Positions 31,118-41,095 of a DNA stretch of 48,685 nt are shown one piece after another. Source of the DNA: Cohnella nanjingensis (GTDB lineage: Bacteria > Bacillota > Bacilli > Paenibacillales > Paenibacillaceae); assembly GCF_014212125.1 (NCBI RefSeq), contig NZ_JACJVP010000003.1, positions 1 to 48,685 on the forward strand, in the 5' to 3' direction. How positions within the stretch are numbered: the stretch's first letter is position 1; each line of letters starts with the position of its first letter. The translations under genes were made by a program, and so were the position numbers. Below the pieces are notes generated by a model. It was not told where the DNA came from, ran no database searches, and saw only the letters and a program-made list of their open reading frames with translations.

Positions 31118-32935
31118 TTATGCGTCGTCGTATTCCCTAATGAGCGACACGAACGCTTTGCCGTACTTGGCGAATTTGGCGTCGCCGATCCCTTTGACCC
31201 GGCGCATCTCGTTCTCCGTCGTCGGCCGAAGCTCGCACATCTCCTTGAGCGTGGCGTCGTGGAAAATGACGAACGGCGGCACGCCTTCGCGATCCGCGAT
31301 CTCCTTGCGCAGCGCGCGCAGCCGGTCGAACAGCGCCGCGTCCGCCGGGGCGACCGAAGCGCCGCCGGACGATCGCGAGCCCGAACGGCTCCGGCCTGCC
31401 GAAGCTGCCGCAGGCGGCTCCACGCGTTGGAACACTTGCTCCTCGCCGTTCAGCACCGGGCGCACCTTCTCGGTCAGCAGGACGACCGGGTACTGGCTGT
31501 CCGACAGCCTCATGTAACCGTCCGCCACCAGCGCGTGAATGAGCTGTACGATCTCCTTCTCGGACGAGCCGTTCATCCGTCCGTACCACCGCAGGCCGTC
31601 GAAGCCGAACTGGCGCACCTTGGCGTCGTTGGCCCCGCGCAGCACCTTGGCCGTCAGCGTCACGCCGAACCGCTGCTTCATCGAGGCGACGCAGGCGAAC
31701 ACGAGCTGCGCCTCCTTCGTCACGTCCCGCAGCTCCCGCTCGTCCGTGCAGTTGCTGCAGCGGCCGCAAGGCTCGCCGCCCTCCTCGCCGAAATAGCGTA
31801 CGATGCTGCGCTGTAGGCAATCCGACGTATGCGCGTACTCGACCACGTCGTTCAAAAGCCGGTAGTCGTTTTTCTTCCGCTCGTCGTCCGCTTCGCTCTG
31901 CTCGATAAAGAACTTCTGCGTCACGACGTCCTGGGGCGAGAACAGCAGCAGGCACTCCCCCGGCTCCCCGTCCCGCCCCGCGCGACCGGCTTCCTGATAA
32001 TAAGCCTCTACGTTCTTCGGCATGTTGTGGTGGATGACGAAGCGTACGTTCGACTTGTCGATGCCCATGCCGAACGCGTTCGTGGCGACGATGAGCTGCA
32101 GGTCGTCCCGCAGGAACGCCTCCTGCGTCTGCGCGCGCTCTTCCTCGCCGAGTCCCGCATGATACTTGCCGACGGACAAGCCGAGTCCCGCCAAATACTG
32201 CTGGCAGCCGTCCACCTCGCGGCGCGTGGACGCATAGATGATGCCGGCTTGTCCGGGACGCTCGCGGATGAAGCGGACGATGTAGTCGCGCTTGTCCGCG
32301 TTCTTCACGACCGAGAGCGACAGGTTGTCCCGGGCGTAGCCGGTCGTCACCCGATCCGGTTCGGCCAAGCGCAGCCGCTCCACGATATCTTCCTTCACGA
32401 CGTCCGTCGCGGTCGCCGTGAACGCCGCCATGACCGGCCGCGGCTCGATATCCCGCAGCAGGCGCACGATCGCCATGTAGCTCGGACGGAAATCATGCCC
32501 CCACTGCGAGACGCAGTGCGCCTCGTCGACGGCGACGAGCGGCACGCGAATCTGCCGGAGCAGTCCGCGGAATCGCTCCGACTCGAGCCGCTCCGGCGCG
32601 ATGTAGACCAGCTTGTACTGCCCTTCGTAGATATCCCGCAGCCGGTCGTTCGTCTCTCTGGCCGACAAGGAGCTGTTAATGTACGTCGCCGGGATGCCGG
32701 CCGCGTTCAAGGCGTCCACCTGATCCTTCATTAAGGAGATCAGCGGCGAGACGACGAGCGTCACGCCCGGCATGAGCATGGCGGGCACCTGGTAGCAGAT
32801 CGACTTGCCCGCGCCGGTCGGCATGACGCCGAGGACGTCCCGCCCGTTCAGGATCGCGCCGATGAGCGATTCCTGGCCTTTGCGGAACGAATCGTATCCG
32901 AAGTATTGCCTTAATATCTTGCGTGCTTGTTCCAT
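31118..32935 (-). CDS. recQ: ATP-dependent DNA helicase RecQ
   Basis: 605 residues from ATG 32935, with GGGAGGGGAGG upstream; a longer start overlaps this site. The 3'-5' superfamily 2 helicase core has Walker A MPTGAGKS (about 44-51), DEAH in VAVDEAHCVSQWGHDFRPSY and motif VI VEAYYQEAGRAGRDG; the RecQ-C domain carries zinc Cys (CGRCSNC, about 380), then an RQC winged helix, and a HRDC domain at the C-terminus (about 515-600, LRALRKEIADREGVPPFVIFHDATLKEM). Unwinds branched DNA in recombination and replication repair. Lies 33 bases after helD in the same direction. Confidence 0.95.
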   Translation of the reverse strand: MEQARKILRQYFGYDSFRKGQESLIGAILNGRDVLGVMPTGAGKSICYQVPAMLMPGVTLVVSPLISLMKDQVDALNAAGIPATYINSSLSARETNDRLRDIYEGQYKLVYIAPERLESERFRGLLRQIRVPLVAVDEAHCVSQWGHDFRPSYMAIVRLLRDIEPRPVMAAFTATATDVVKEDIVERLRLAEPDRVTTGYARDNLSLSVVKNADKRDYIVRFIRERPGQAGIIYASTRREVDGCQQYLAGLGLSVGKYHAGLGEEERAQTQEAFLRDDLQLIVATNAFGMGIDKSNVRFVIHHNMPKNVEAYYQEAGRAGRDGEPGECLLLFSPQDVVTQKFFIEQSEADDERKKNDYRLLNDVVEYAHTSDCLQRSIVRYFGEEGGEPCGRCSNCTDERELRDVTKEAQLVFACVASMKQRFGVTLTAKVLRGANDAKVRQFGFDGLRWYGRMNGSSEKEIVQLIHALVADGYMRLSDSQYPVVLLTEKVRPVLNGEEQVFQRVEPPAAASAGRSRSGSRSSGGASVAPADAALFDRLRALRKEIADREGVPPFVIFHDATLKEMCELRPTTENEMRRVKGIGDAKFAKYGKAFVSLIREYDDA

Positions 32936-32968
32936 CTGTCGTTCCTCCCCTCCCGAGAGGGGCAACCT

Positions 32969-35314
32969 TCACGCTCGCAGAAAAGGCGAAAGCTGACCCG
33001 TGTAGTAGATGCGCAGCACGTGCAAGGCCCGGGTACAGACGGTGTACAGGAGCTTGCGGTGCGTCTCTCTGCCGTACCGCTCCTCCGAAGCGTCCCAGAC
33101 GAGCACGGCGTCGAACTCGATGCCTTTGGACAAATACGAAGGCAGCACCGACACGCCCTTCGGCAGCTTCGCGGAGCCGCCGGTGACGAGCGTGACCGGC
33201 ACGTCGTCGGCGAGCCGTTCCTTGATGAGGGCGCAGGCGTTGCCGCTCTCGTGCGCCGTCTTCGCGATGACGCCGATCGTGGCGTGTCCCGCCGCCAGCA
33301 GCTCCGCCACGTCGCGCGCCGCCCGGTCGGCCAGATCCGCCCCGTCCCGGCAGCTCGCGATCTGCGGCGCCTCTCCTTCGCGATGGAACGGCACGATGCC
33401 AGCCGCATCCTCCGGACGGAGGATGCGCTTGGACAGCTCGACGATCGGTTTCGTCGAGCGGTAGCTCGTGGAGAGCCGCCATACCGACGTGTCTTCCGGC
33501 GCCGCGAGCCGCGTCCAACCGCCGAAGCCCCCGCTCTCCTCGGCCTGCACGTAGATCGCCTGATTGAAGTCCCCGAGCACCGTCATCCGCGCCCGCGGGA
33601 ACCGGCGGCGCAAGAACGCCGCCTGAAACGGCGAATAATCCTGCGCTTCGTCGACGAACAAGTGCCGCACTTCGCCTTCCACCTTGCGGAAGCCCTCGAG
33701 CGCCTCCATCAGGTAGAGCAGCGGCGTCGCGTCCTCGTGGTCGATCGACTTGCGAGCCAGCGTCTCCTCGGCCCGCTGGGCCATCCACTCCCAGCCGTCC
33801 GGTAGCCGGCCGTCCGGCGCGCACTCGGCGAACAGCGTGCGGCTCGCGAACAGCTGCCGGTAGGTCCCGACCGGGTCCAGGAAGCGGAAGCCCTTCACCG
33901 CGCGGCGCAGCGGCTCGATCGCGCGCTCGGCGGCCCGGCGCAAGAGCAGATCGGTCATCTTGTCCTCGTCGTTGAACGCCTCGTCGTGGAATCCGCCCTC
34001 GCGGCGCACTTGCACGTAAGCCCGCTGAATCTCCTCGTCGTCCGCCAGCTCCGCGGCTTCCTCGACCCACGGCTCCGCCATCTGTTGGTCCACCCATCCG
34101 GTGAGCCGCTCGTTCAGCCAGCGCCGCAGCTTGGCTAACCGGTCGCCGAAGCCTTCCTGGCCGAACGCGACGTAGAAACGCTCCGCCATCTCGTCGGCCG
34201 ATACGATCGTATCGCCGCGAAAGCGCAGCGGGCGGAAGCGGACGCCCGCCTGTCCGAGCCGCTTCAGGTAGCGCTCCACGGTCTCGAAGAAGTGCTCCGA
34301 GCCTTTGTAGCGCACCGCCTTCTCCCGCGCTTCCCCTTCAGGCGTCCGCTCGGCGGCGGCGAGCGCTTCGGTCTGCGTGAACAGATCCTCCACCTCGAAG
34401 CGCCGTCCGAGCCGCGCTTCGATCAGCTCGCGGAACGTCATCTGCCGCATATTGGCTTCGCCGAGATCCGGCAGCACGCGGGAGATATAGCCCTTGAACA
34501 CCGGGTTCGGCGAGAACAAGACGATCTGGTCGGACGTCAGCGAGTCGCGGAACCGGTACAGCAGGTAGGCGATCCGCTGCAGCGCGGCCGACGTCTTGCC
34601 GCTGCCCGCGGCGCCCTGGACGACGATGAGCTTGTGCCGCTCGTCGCGGATGATGCGGTTCTGCTCCTTCTGGATCGTCGCGACGATGCTCTTCATCGCC
34701 GTATCCGATTTCTCCGAGAGCACCGCCTGAAGGATGTCGTCGCCGATCGTCTCGTCCGTATCGAACAGATGCTTCAGCTTGCCGCCCCGGATGACGAACT
34801 GCCGCTTGAGCGAGAGCTCGCCGCGGATCTCGCCGCCGGGCGTATCGTAAGCGGCCGCGCCCGGCTCGTGATCGTAGAACAGGCTCGATACCGGCGCCCG
34901 CCAATCGTAGATATAGAACGTCTCGCCGTCTTCGCCGACGAGCGATCCCCGTCCGATGTAGATCGGCGCGGCGGGTCCGTCGCTTCCTTCCTCCACGAAG
35001 TCGATCCGCGCGAAGTACGCGTTGTCGCGCTGCCGCGCGAGCCGCTCCGCCGCCTCGGACGCCACCTTGTGGCTCCGCTCGCGCTCGACCAGCAGCTCCG
35101 CCTGCTGCACGATGCTGCTCCACGTCTCGCCGAGCTCCGTCGCGTCGGAGAAGTTGATCGACAGGTCGTCCCAGAACTCCTGACGGATGCCGACGACGTC
35201 GCCCCGCCGCTCGCTGAGGACGGACAGCTCCTTGAGCAATCTGCGGTCGATCAGTCCGATGACCTCGGCCAGCCTTTTCGTTTCTTCTTCCCGAACTGCC
35301 TGTTCCTCTGGCAC
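32969..35314 (-). CDS. helD: HelD-type superfamily 1 ATPase (RNA polymerase recycling)
   Basis: 781 residues from GTG 35314 with AAAGGAAG upstream, matching the usual HelD length of about 770. Two-stalk protein that pries stalled RNA polymerase from DNA. N-terminal coiled coil (about 1-105, which inserts into the secondary channel), then the UvrD-like core: Walker A VVQGAAGSGKTSAALQRIAYLL (about 233), DEAQ in LFVDEAQDYSPFQ (about 560) and the motif IV/V VSVLPSYLSKGIEFDAVLVWDA (about 730). ADP-ribosylation and other domains are absent. Adjacent to recQ with 33 bases between, so probably cotranscribed. Confidence 0.92.
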   Translation of the reverse strand: MPEEQAVREEETKRLAEVIGLIDRRLLKELSVLSERRGDVVGIRQEFWDDLSINFSDATELGETWSSIVQQAELLVERERSHKVASEAAERLARQRDNAYFARIDFVEEGSDGPAAPIYIGRGSLVGEDGETFYIYDWRAPVSSLFYDHEPGAAAYDTPGGEIRGELSLKRQFVIRGGKLKHLFDTDETIGDDILQAVLSEKSDTAMKSIVATIQKEQNRIIRDERHKLIVVQGAAGSGKTSAALQRIAYLLYRFRDSLTSDQIVLFSPNPVFKGYISRVLPDLGEANMRQMTFRELIEARLGRRFEVEDLFTQTEALAAAERTPEGEAREKAVRYKGSEHFFETVERYLKRLGQAGVRFRPLRFRGDTIVSADEMAERFYVAFGQEGFGDRLAKLRRWLNERLTGWVDQQMAEPWVEEAAELADDEEIQRAYVQVRREGGFHDEAFNDEDKMTDLLLRRAAERAIEPLRRAVKGFRFLDPVGTYRQLFASRTLFAECAPDGRLPDGWEWMAQRAEETLARKSIDHEDATPLLYLMEALEGFRKVEGEVRHLFVDEAQDYSPFQAAFLRRRFPRARMTVLGDFNQAIYVQAEESGGFGGWTRLAAPEDTSVWRLSTSYRSTKPIVELSKRILRPEDAAGIVPFHREGEAPQIASCRDGADLADRAARDVAELLAAGHATIGVIAKTAHESGNACALIKERLADDVPVTLVTGGSAKLPKGVSVLPSYLSKGIEFDAVLVWDASEERYGRETHRKLLYTVCTRALHVLRIYYTGQLSPFLRA

Positions 35315-35401
35315 CGCGCTCTTCCTTTCCCGTGCGTACGATTCGATATCCCTTGTTGTATCACGCGCATCCGCCCAGCGCAAGCGCCGAGCATCCCGCG
35401 C

Positions 35402-36553
35402 TTACTTCGCCGCCGCCTTTGCCTTGTCCAGCTCGATCAGCGTCTCGAGATTGGCCCGGCACAGCTGGAGCAGCTCGTACTTCAGTCCGCGCCGGGGTAC
35501 CGTGAGCCGTACAGGCGGTTCTCCCCTCCGGCGCAAGGCGGCCCGCACGCCTCTGGCGTCGCCGATCTCGCTCACGATGATCTCGCCCGGCCGCTGCGCC
35601 GTCGCATAATGCTTGACGAGGAAGCGGTCGCAAGCCGCGGCCCCCTCGCCCCGCTCCCAGGGCACGGCATCAAGCCGGTGCAGCATGCCCTGGTGCACCT
35701 CCGCGATGACGACCCGGTCTTCGCCGAAGTAGACCGCTTCCTGGCTGCCCTCGGTCTCCCGGTCGACGATCTGCCGCTCCGGGCGCCGTTCCAGCAGCCG
35801 GATATGCCGCAGCATGTGCTCCGCCTTCTCGAACTGGAGCTGCTCCGCGTAGGCCTCCATCTGCGCGTACATCGCCGCGATCAGCCGCTCGCCGCGATGG
35901 TCCAGCAGCTTCGCCGCCTGCCTCGCCGATTCCAGGTAATCTTCCTTGGATATGTAGCCTTCGCAGACGCCGCTGCACTTGCCGATATGATAGAGCAGGC
36001 AAGCCCGCTTCGGCAGCGTCGCGCAGGTCCGGAGCTGATAGTGCTCCGTGACGAAGGCGATCAGCGCCTCGCGGAACCGCCCGCTGACGAACGGGCCGAA
36101 CCGCGCGGCGGACGGCGTCTCCTGCGGCTCGGTATCGGATGCCGCCGCGACTTCCTCCGCGGCGAGCCCCGCGAACCGCTCGCGGACCGTGCGCCGGTCC
36201 CGATAGTAGGCGACCAGCCGCGGGACGGGCTCGTCCGTGAGGCGCAAGTAGGCATAGCCGCTATTGTCGCGCTTCAGCGCGCGATTATACGGCGGCTTGT
36301 GAATCTTGATCAGGTTGTTCTCGAGCAGCAGGCTCTCCCGTTCGTTCGCGACGACGATGAAGCCGATCTCGGCGATCTGTCGGACGAGATCGGCGATCCG
36401 CCGCCGCTTGTCCGTGCCGTTGAAGTACGCGCGCAGCCGGCTGCGGATGTTCTTCGACTTGCCGATATAGAGCACGCGGCCTTCCCCGTCCTTCATGAGG
36501 TAGCAGCCCGGCTGCTCCGGATATTCGCGCGCCTTGAATTCGAAAACCGCCAA
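35402..36553 (-). CDS. GIY-YIG nuclease, short UvrC-like protein
   Basis: 383 residues from TTG 36553 behind GGGAGGTG. N-terminal GIY-YIG nuclease domain (about 8-95, PGCYLMKDGEGRVLYIGKSKNIRSRLRAYF and ANERESLLLENNLIKIHKPPYN), a Cys cluster (CATLPKRACLLYHIGKCSGVCEGYI) and a UvrB-binding UVR motif (about 215-255). The C-terminal RNase H-like nuclease domain and the helix-hairpin-helix pair of full UvrC are missing, so it can make only one incision. Full UvrC is about 600 residues. Likely a Cho-like accessory excision nuclease. It opens the helD-recQ DNA-maintenance cluster. Confidence 0.88.
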   Translation of the reverse strand: MAVFEFKAREYPEQPGCYLMKDGEGRVLYIGKSKNIRSRLRAYFNGTDKRRRIADLVRQIAEIGFIVVANERESLLLENNLIKIHKPPYNRALKRDNSGYAYLRLTDEPVPRLVAYYRDRRTVRERFAGLAAEEVAAASDTEPQETPSAARFGPFVSGRFREALIAFVTEHYQLRTCATLPKRACLLYHIGKCSGVCEGYISKEDYLESARQAAKLLDHRGERLIAAMYAQMEAYAEQLQFEKAEHMLRHIRLLERRPERQIVDRETEGSQEAVYFGEDRVVIAEVHQGMLHRLDAVPWERGEGAAACDRFLVKHYATAQRPGEIIVSEIGDARGVRAALRRRGEPPVRLTVPRRGLKYELLQLCRANLETLIELDKAKAAAK

Positions 36554-36723
36554 GACGGCACCTCCCGAACGTACATTCTCTTCCCAAAGTCTATCAAGAA
36601 TACGCGCGCGGAGCAATCCGCGAAACCCGCTGCCGGTCGAAATAAGGTCGTCCGACAGTCACGCGGAGGGCGGTTCCTACATATACATAAGGTGGTGGGA
36701 ACTCTGGCTTTTGAAGGGGGTAT

Positions 36724-38133
36724 ATGCCTATGGCATACATCGACGAACAGCGCAAGCTTGAAGCTTCGATCGAAGAGATCACCGAGATCGCCGCCGGCCT
36801 CGGCCTCGATTTCTATCCGATGCGCTACGAGATCTGCCCGTCCGACATCATCTACACGTTCGGGGCGTACGGCATGCCGACCCGGTTCAACCATTGGAGC
36901 TTCGGAAAAACGTTCAATCGCATGAAGGTGCAGTACGATCTCGGCCTCAGCAAAATCTACGAGCTGGTCATCAACTCCAATCCGTGCTACGCGTTCCTCC
37001 TCGACGGCAACTCCCTCGTGCAGAACAAGCTGATCGTCGCGCACGTGCTGGCGCACTGCGACTTTTTCAAAAATAACGCGCGCTTCTCCACCTCCAACCG
37101 CGACATGGTCGAGAGCATGTCGGCGACCGCCGAGCGGATCAGCCAATACGAGGTCGAATACGGCACCGCCGAAGTGGAGAAGTTCCTCGACGCGGTGATG
37201 GCGATCCAAGAGCACGTCGACCCGGGCATCGTGAGACCGCACGGGCTGGACAAGAAACGCTACACGGAATGGCGGCAGAAGGTCGACAAGGAACGGCCGG
37301 GCAAGCACGCAGGCGCCTCCCCCTACGACGACCTCTGGCTGCTGGACGACGAAGAGCGCCTCGCGCGGCAACGGGAGCTCGACCATACGCCGGAGCTGCG
37401 CAAGTTCCCGCCCCGCCCGGAGAAAGACCTGCTCTGGTTCGTGCAGGAGTTCGCGCCGTTCATGGAGCCGTGGCAGCGGGACATCATGTCGATGCTGCGC
37501 GAGGAGATGCTGTACTTCTGGCCGCAGATCGAGACGAAGATCATGAACGAAGGCTGGGCGACGTTCTGGCATCAGCGCATTATGCGCGAGCTCTCGCTGA
37601 CCAGCGAAGAGACGATCGAATACGCCAAGCTGAACGCCTCCGTCGTCCAGCCGTCGCGCAGCTCGCTGAACCCGTACTATCTCGGGCTCAAGATCTTCGA
37701 GGACATCGAGAAGCGCTGGGGCCGGGAGCGGATGTTCGAGATCCGCGAGCTGGATTCGGACCCCTCTTTTCTGCGGAATTACTTGACGAAGAACCTGACC
37801 GAGGAGCTGGATCTCTACGTCTTCGAAAAGAAAGGCCCCGAGTGGACGATCACCGACAAGACTTGGGAGAACATCCGCGATCAGCTCGTCTTCTCCCGCG
37901 TGAACGGCGGATTCCCGTACCTGGTCGTCGCCGACGGGGACTGGCAGCGTAACGGAGAGCTCTACGTGACGCATCGGTTCGAGGGCGTCGAGCTGGACGT
38001 GAAGTACGCCGAACGCACCCTGCCGTACCTCGTGCAGCTGTGGGGCAAACCGGTGCACATCGAAACCGTCATCGACGGGAAAACGGCGCTGTTCAGCTGC
38101 GACGGCAAAAAAACGACGCGGAAAAACGTTTGA
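36724..38133 (+). CDS. spoVR: Stage V sporulation protein R (SpoVR family)
   Basis: 469 residues; typical size. The start may be ATG 36724 or ATG 36730; GGGGG lies nearer an optimal distance from 36730 ([10 protein letters not shown]). The SpoVR signature is clear: [33 protein letters not shown] (about 32-64) and [33 protein letters not shown] (about 85-118), with His residues that could bind metal, and the C-terminal [29 protein letters not shown]. Needed for normal spore cortex in Bacillus, and homologous to YcgB, which forms a set with the PrkA/YeaG kinase and YhbH/YeaH. Biochemical function unknown. The partner prkA is 3 kb away on the opposite strand; yhbH is broken at 2449. Confidence 0.93.
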   Translation: MPMAYIDEQRKLEASIEEITEIAAGLGLDFYPMRYEICPSDIIYTFGAYGMPTRFNHWSFGKTFNRMKVQYDLGLSKIYELVINSNPCYAFLLDGNSLVQNKLIVAHVLAHCDFFKNNARFSTSNRDMVESMSATAERISQYEVEYGTAEVEKFLDAVMAIQEHVDPGIVRPHGLDKKRYTEWRQKVDKERPGKHAGASPYDDLWLLDDEERLARQRELDHTPELRKFPPRPEKDLLWFVQEFAPFMEPWQRDIMSMLREEMLYFWPQIETKIMNEGWATFWHQRIMRELSLTSEETIEYAKLNASVVQPSRSSLNPYYLGLKIFEDIEKRWGRERMFEIRELDSDPSFLRNYLTKNLTEELDLYVFEKKGPEWTITDKTWENIRDQLVFSRVNGGFPYLVVADGDWQRNGELYVTHRFEGVELDVKYAERTLPYLVQLWGKPVHIETVIDGKTALFSCDGKKTTRKNV

Positions 38134-38199
38134 TCTGTGTAGAATCGGGTCGTTTGGTTTAACTTACTCCTATAGCAACCAGCGAAGGAGAGGTTACCC

Positions 38200-39105
38200 C
38201 TGACCCAGAATACGCAACCGGGCGCATCCGCGCCCGTCGAAGCCGCGCCGCAGCGGCCGGATCATTTTCCTCCGCAGCATCAGGACCGCCAACCGGGCCT
38301 CGAGAGCGACATGTACCCGACGCCCGAAGCGGAATCTCCCATCTACAAACCCGCCGGCAAGCTGCAGGGCAAGACCGCCCTCATCACCGGCGGGGACAGC
38401 GGCATCGGCCGCGCCGTGGCCATCGCCTATGCCAAAGAAGGCGCAGACGTCGCCATCGTCTACTTGAGCGAATATACCGACGCGCGGGAGACGCAGCGGC
38501 AAGTCGAGCAGGAGGGCCGCCGCTGCCTTATCCTCGACGGCGACGTCGGCGACCCGGCCTTCTGCAAGACGGCCGTCGATCAGACCGTGAGCCAGTTCGG
38601 AGGCCTGCATATCCTCGTGAACAACGCTGCCGAGCAGCATCCGCAGCCCAAGCTGGAGCAGATCACGCCGGAGCAACTGGAGCGCACGTTCCGCACGAAC
38701 ATCTTCGGCATGTTCTACTTGACGCAGGCGGCGATGCCGCACTTGAAGAGCGGCGCCGCCGTCATCAATACGACGTCCATCACCGCGTACGAAGGGAGTC
38801 CCGAGCTGCTCGACTACAGCGCGACGAAGGGCGCGGTCGTGTCCTTCACGCGCTCGCTCTCCCAGAACGTCATCGGCCAGGGCATCCGCGTCAACGCCGT
38901 CGCGCCGGGTCCGATCTGGACGCCGCTCATCCCTTCGACGTTCGACGAGACGAAGGTGGCCAAGTTCGGCTCGGACACGCCGATGAAGCGCGCCGGCCAG
39001 CCGGACGAGTTGGCGCCCGCGTACGTGTATCTCGCCAGCGAGGACTCCTCGTACATGGCCGGCCAAGTGCTCCACGTGAACGGCGGCACGATCGTGAACG
39101 GCTAA
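38200..39105 (+). CDS. Short-chain dehydrogenase/reductase with an apparent CTG start
   Basis: 301 residues. NAD(P) motif TGGDSGIGRA (about 55-64), NNAAEQ, catalytic Ser in NTTSITAYEG and YxxxK in YSATKGA. The family has a conserved N-terminal PPQHQDRQPG tract before the Rossmann fold, and that tract is encoded here (38257-38305) upstream of the first ATG (38311). In this frame the only start-like codon upstream is CTG 38200, six bases after GAAGGAGAGG; an in-frame stop (TAG 38173-38175) bounds the frame, and no ATG, GTG or TTG lies between. Hence I choose CTG 38200. Related to stress-induced SDRs such as YhdF; substrate unknown. Confidence 0.85.
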   Translation: MTQNTQPGASAPVEAAPQRPDHFPPQHQDRQPGLESDMYPTPEAESPIYKPAGKLQGKTALITGGDSGIGRAVAIAYAKEGADVAIVYLSEYTDARETQRQVEQEGRRCLILDGDVGDPAFCKTAVDQTVSQFGGLHILVNNAAEQHPQPKLEQITPEQLERTFRTNIFGMFYLTQAAMPHLKSGAAVINTTSITAYEGSPELLDYSATKGAVVSFTRSLSQNVIGQGIRVNAVAPGPIWTPLIPSTFDETKVAKFGSDTPMKRAGQPDELAPAYVYLASEDSSYMAGQVLHVNGGTIVNG

Positions 39106-39138
39106 GGCGTCCGGAGATGCGCGGCGCCTGAGCGAGAG

Positions 39139-39185
39139 GAAGAGGCTGTTCCCCTGCGTGATCGGGGGGAACAGCCTCTTCCTTG
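39139..39185 (+). terminator. Terminator of the SDR gene
   Basis: Perfect 16-base arms GAAGAGGCTGTTCCCC (39139-39154) and its complement (39166-39181), followed by CTTG. A strong stem 30 bases after the SDR stop. Confidence 0.75.
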
Positions 39186-39259
39186 TCGGTCTTTCATTGT
39201 AAGCGAGCCGCGCGACGCTGGCAAGCCCTATAGCGAGATATTTATCGGCTTTGAGCACG

Positions 39260-39277
39260 AAGCCGCATTTGCGGCTT
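39260..39277 (-). terminator. Palindromic hairpin downstream of the MATE gene
   Basis: AAGCCGCA-TT-TGCGGCTT, 8-base arms, about 100 bases past the MATE stop. No T run on the minus strand; a weak terminator candidate. Confidence 0.4.
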
Positions 39278-39374
39278 ACGGCTTTCCGCACGGGCACACC
39301 CTGCCGCAAGCCGGCCATTATTCCTGAGTGAACGGGATATCGTATAAAGCGACCCGTTCGCGCGCCGCGAATGG

Positions 39375-40724
39375 TTATGCCCCGGCTTCCTTCAGCCGCA
39401 CCGCGTGCCAATCCGTCCGGTAGAACCGGATGAGCACGGCCATTCCGAGCGCGGTGAGGAAGGTGTACAGCGACAGCCACGCGCCGACGCTGCCCCAGTC
39501 GAGCACGTTGACGAACAGGAACGTCAGCGGCACGAAGAGCAGGAAGCTGAGCGCGAGCGAGATCCGCATGAGGAACGTCGTGTCTCCGATTCCCCGCAGG
39601 CCGCCGGCATAGAAGTTGTAGAAGCCGTCGAAGATCTGCAGGTACGCCGAGACTTGGATCAATCGGGCCGCCACCTCGTAGACGGACGGATCGGTGCTGT
39701 ACAGCTTCGCGATCGGCACGGCCCAGATCAGCTCCGCCGTCCCCAACGCCAGCAGGAAGACGCTGCCGAGTATCGCCGTGTTCGTCCCCGCCTTTCGCGC
39801 CAGGCGGGCTTGTCCCCTGCCGATCTCCTGCCCGACGAGGATCGTCGCCGTCGAGCCGAACGCGAAGGCCGGCATAAAGCCGAACGACATGACGTTCAGC
39901 GCCACCTCGTTCGCGGCGAGCGCTTCGTCGCCGAGACGGGCGACGAACATCGTGAACAGGTACATGGAGACGCTCATCGAGAACTCCTGCAGGCCGAGCT
40001 TGCCGCTCTCCTGGAAGACGAGGCGCAGCTCGCGCCAATCCGGACGCGGAATCGTCCGAGTGCCGTAGCGGCGGTGCATCGGACCCAGGAAGACGATCAG
40101 GCACAGGACGAGCTGGAACGCTTCGCCGATCAGGATCGCCGCGCCTGCTCCCGTCACGCCCCATTTCGGCAGGCCCCACGCGCCGTTAACCAAGCCGTAA
40201 GTGAGCGCGATCATCAGGCCGTTGGATACGATCGCGACGACCATCGAAGTGCGGGTGTCCCCGACGCCCCGGAAAAACCCGTGGAACACAAAGCTGATAA
40301 TCCCGAACGCCATCGCGTAGAACCGGAGCTCCAGATAAGCGTCCCCCGTCGACACGACGTTCGCCGAGCCGCCCGTGAGCCGCAGCACGTCTCCGCTGAA
40401 CAGCCAGCCTGCCGCGACGATGACGAGCGCGATGCCGACGCTGGCCGTGAGCGCGAGATAGGTCCGTTGGATTCCTTTGCGCATCTCGTTCGAGCCGTAA
40501 TTTTGCGCCACGAGATAATTGACCGTATGTCCGATGCCGGAGAACAGCGCGAACACGTTGTACATGATGATATTGGAAACGCCGACGACCGCGATGACGA
40601 CGATGCCCAAATGGCCGACCATAATCAAATTCACGGTACCCGTCACCGTCTGCGTCGCGAACGCAAACAGCGAAGGCAGCGCCAGAACCATGATCTGGAA
40701 CCCGTTTTTAAAAAATAATTTCAT
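39375..40724 (-). CDS. MATE family multidrug/sodium antiporter
   Basis: 449 residues from ATG 40724 (AGAGG upstream), twelve transmembrane helices in two six-helix halves. MatE signatures in the first half (LIMVGHLGIVVIAVVGVSNIIMYNVFALFSGIGHTVNYLVAQNYG) and in the second (LGDEALAANEVALNVMSFGFMPAFAFGSTATILVGQEIGRGQ). Uses Na+ or H+ gradients to export drugs or metabolites; substrate unknown. Monocistronic. Confidence 0.92.
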   Translation of the reverse strand: MKLFFKNGFQIMVLALPSLFAFATQTVTGTVNLIMVGHLGIVVIAVVGVSNIIMYNVFALFSGIGHTVNYLVAQNYGSNEMRKGIQRTYLALTASVGIALVIVAAGWLFSGDVLRLTGGSANVVSTGDAYLELRFYAMAFGIISFVFHGFFRGVGDTRTSMVVAIVSNGLMIALTYGLVNGAWGLPKWGVTGAGAAILIGEAFQLVLCLIVFLGPMHRRYGTRTIPRPDWRELRLVFQESGKLGLQEFSMSVSMYLFTMFVARLGDEALAANEVALNVMSFGFMPAFAFGSTATILVGQEIGRGQARLARKAGTNTAILGSVFLLALGTAELIWAVPIAKLYSTDPSVYEVAARLIQVSAYLQIFDGFYNFYAGGLRGIGDTTFLMRISLALSFLLFVPLTFLFVNVLDWGSVGAWLSLYTFLTALGMAVLIRFYRTDWHAVRLKEAGA

Positions 40725-41095
40725 GATGTAAAGACCTCTATCCCCTAATATTACCTCAGTTTGCCTGATGTCGGCCCGTCGTGTCAACGGTCTTTTGGCC
40801 GAGCCTGCCGCAAGAGGTTCCGGACGCCGCCTCCCGCTTACCGGACTTGGCCGTTTCGTCCGCCCCCCTTCCGTTCGCTTGCTCTCGGTTATGATGCGTT
40901 TTCGTCAATGTCGCGCATTCGTTCTTCGGCTCTTCTCGTTCTCTCCGCGCAGACCAAACCCCGGAAGAGCGAGCCGCCGCTCCTGCCGGGGTTGGTTGGG
41001 TTGCTGCCTTCATCATCAGGACTTTGCCATTCCTAGCGCAATCTGTCCATGCAACGCATCATCACGCTAAAGCGTACGGAACTCGACGATCCCGC
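40725..41095. other. Gene-free stretch between the MATE and prkA genes
   Basis: 371 bases between two minus-strand genes. Short open frames here lack ribosome-binding sites and family features. It should hold the MATE promoter and the prkA 3' end, but I find no strong promoter or terminator; only short dyads such as ACGCT-AA-AGCGT near 41070. Confidence 0.5.

Noticed and set aside
36600..36723. Sigma-E/K-like promoter (CATATACATA) upstream of spoVR
   Set aside because: No matching -35 motif at the correct distance; too weak to list as a feature.
34292..36925. 877-codon plus-strand frame
   Set aside because: Runs antisense over helD and the UvrC-like gene; composition typical of a shadow frame.
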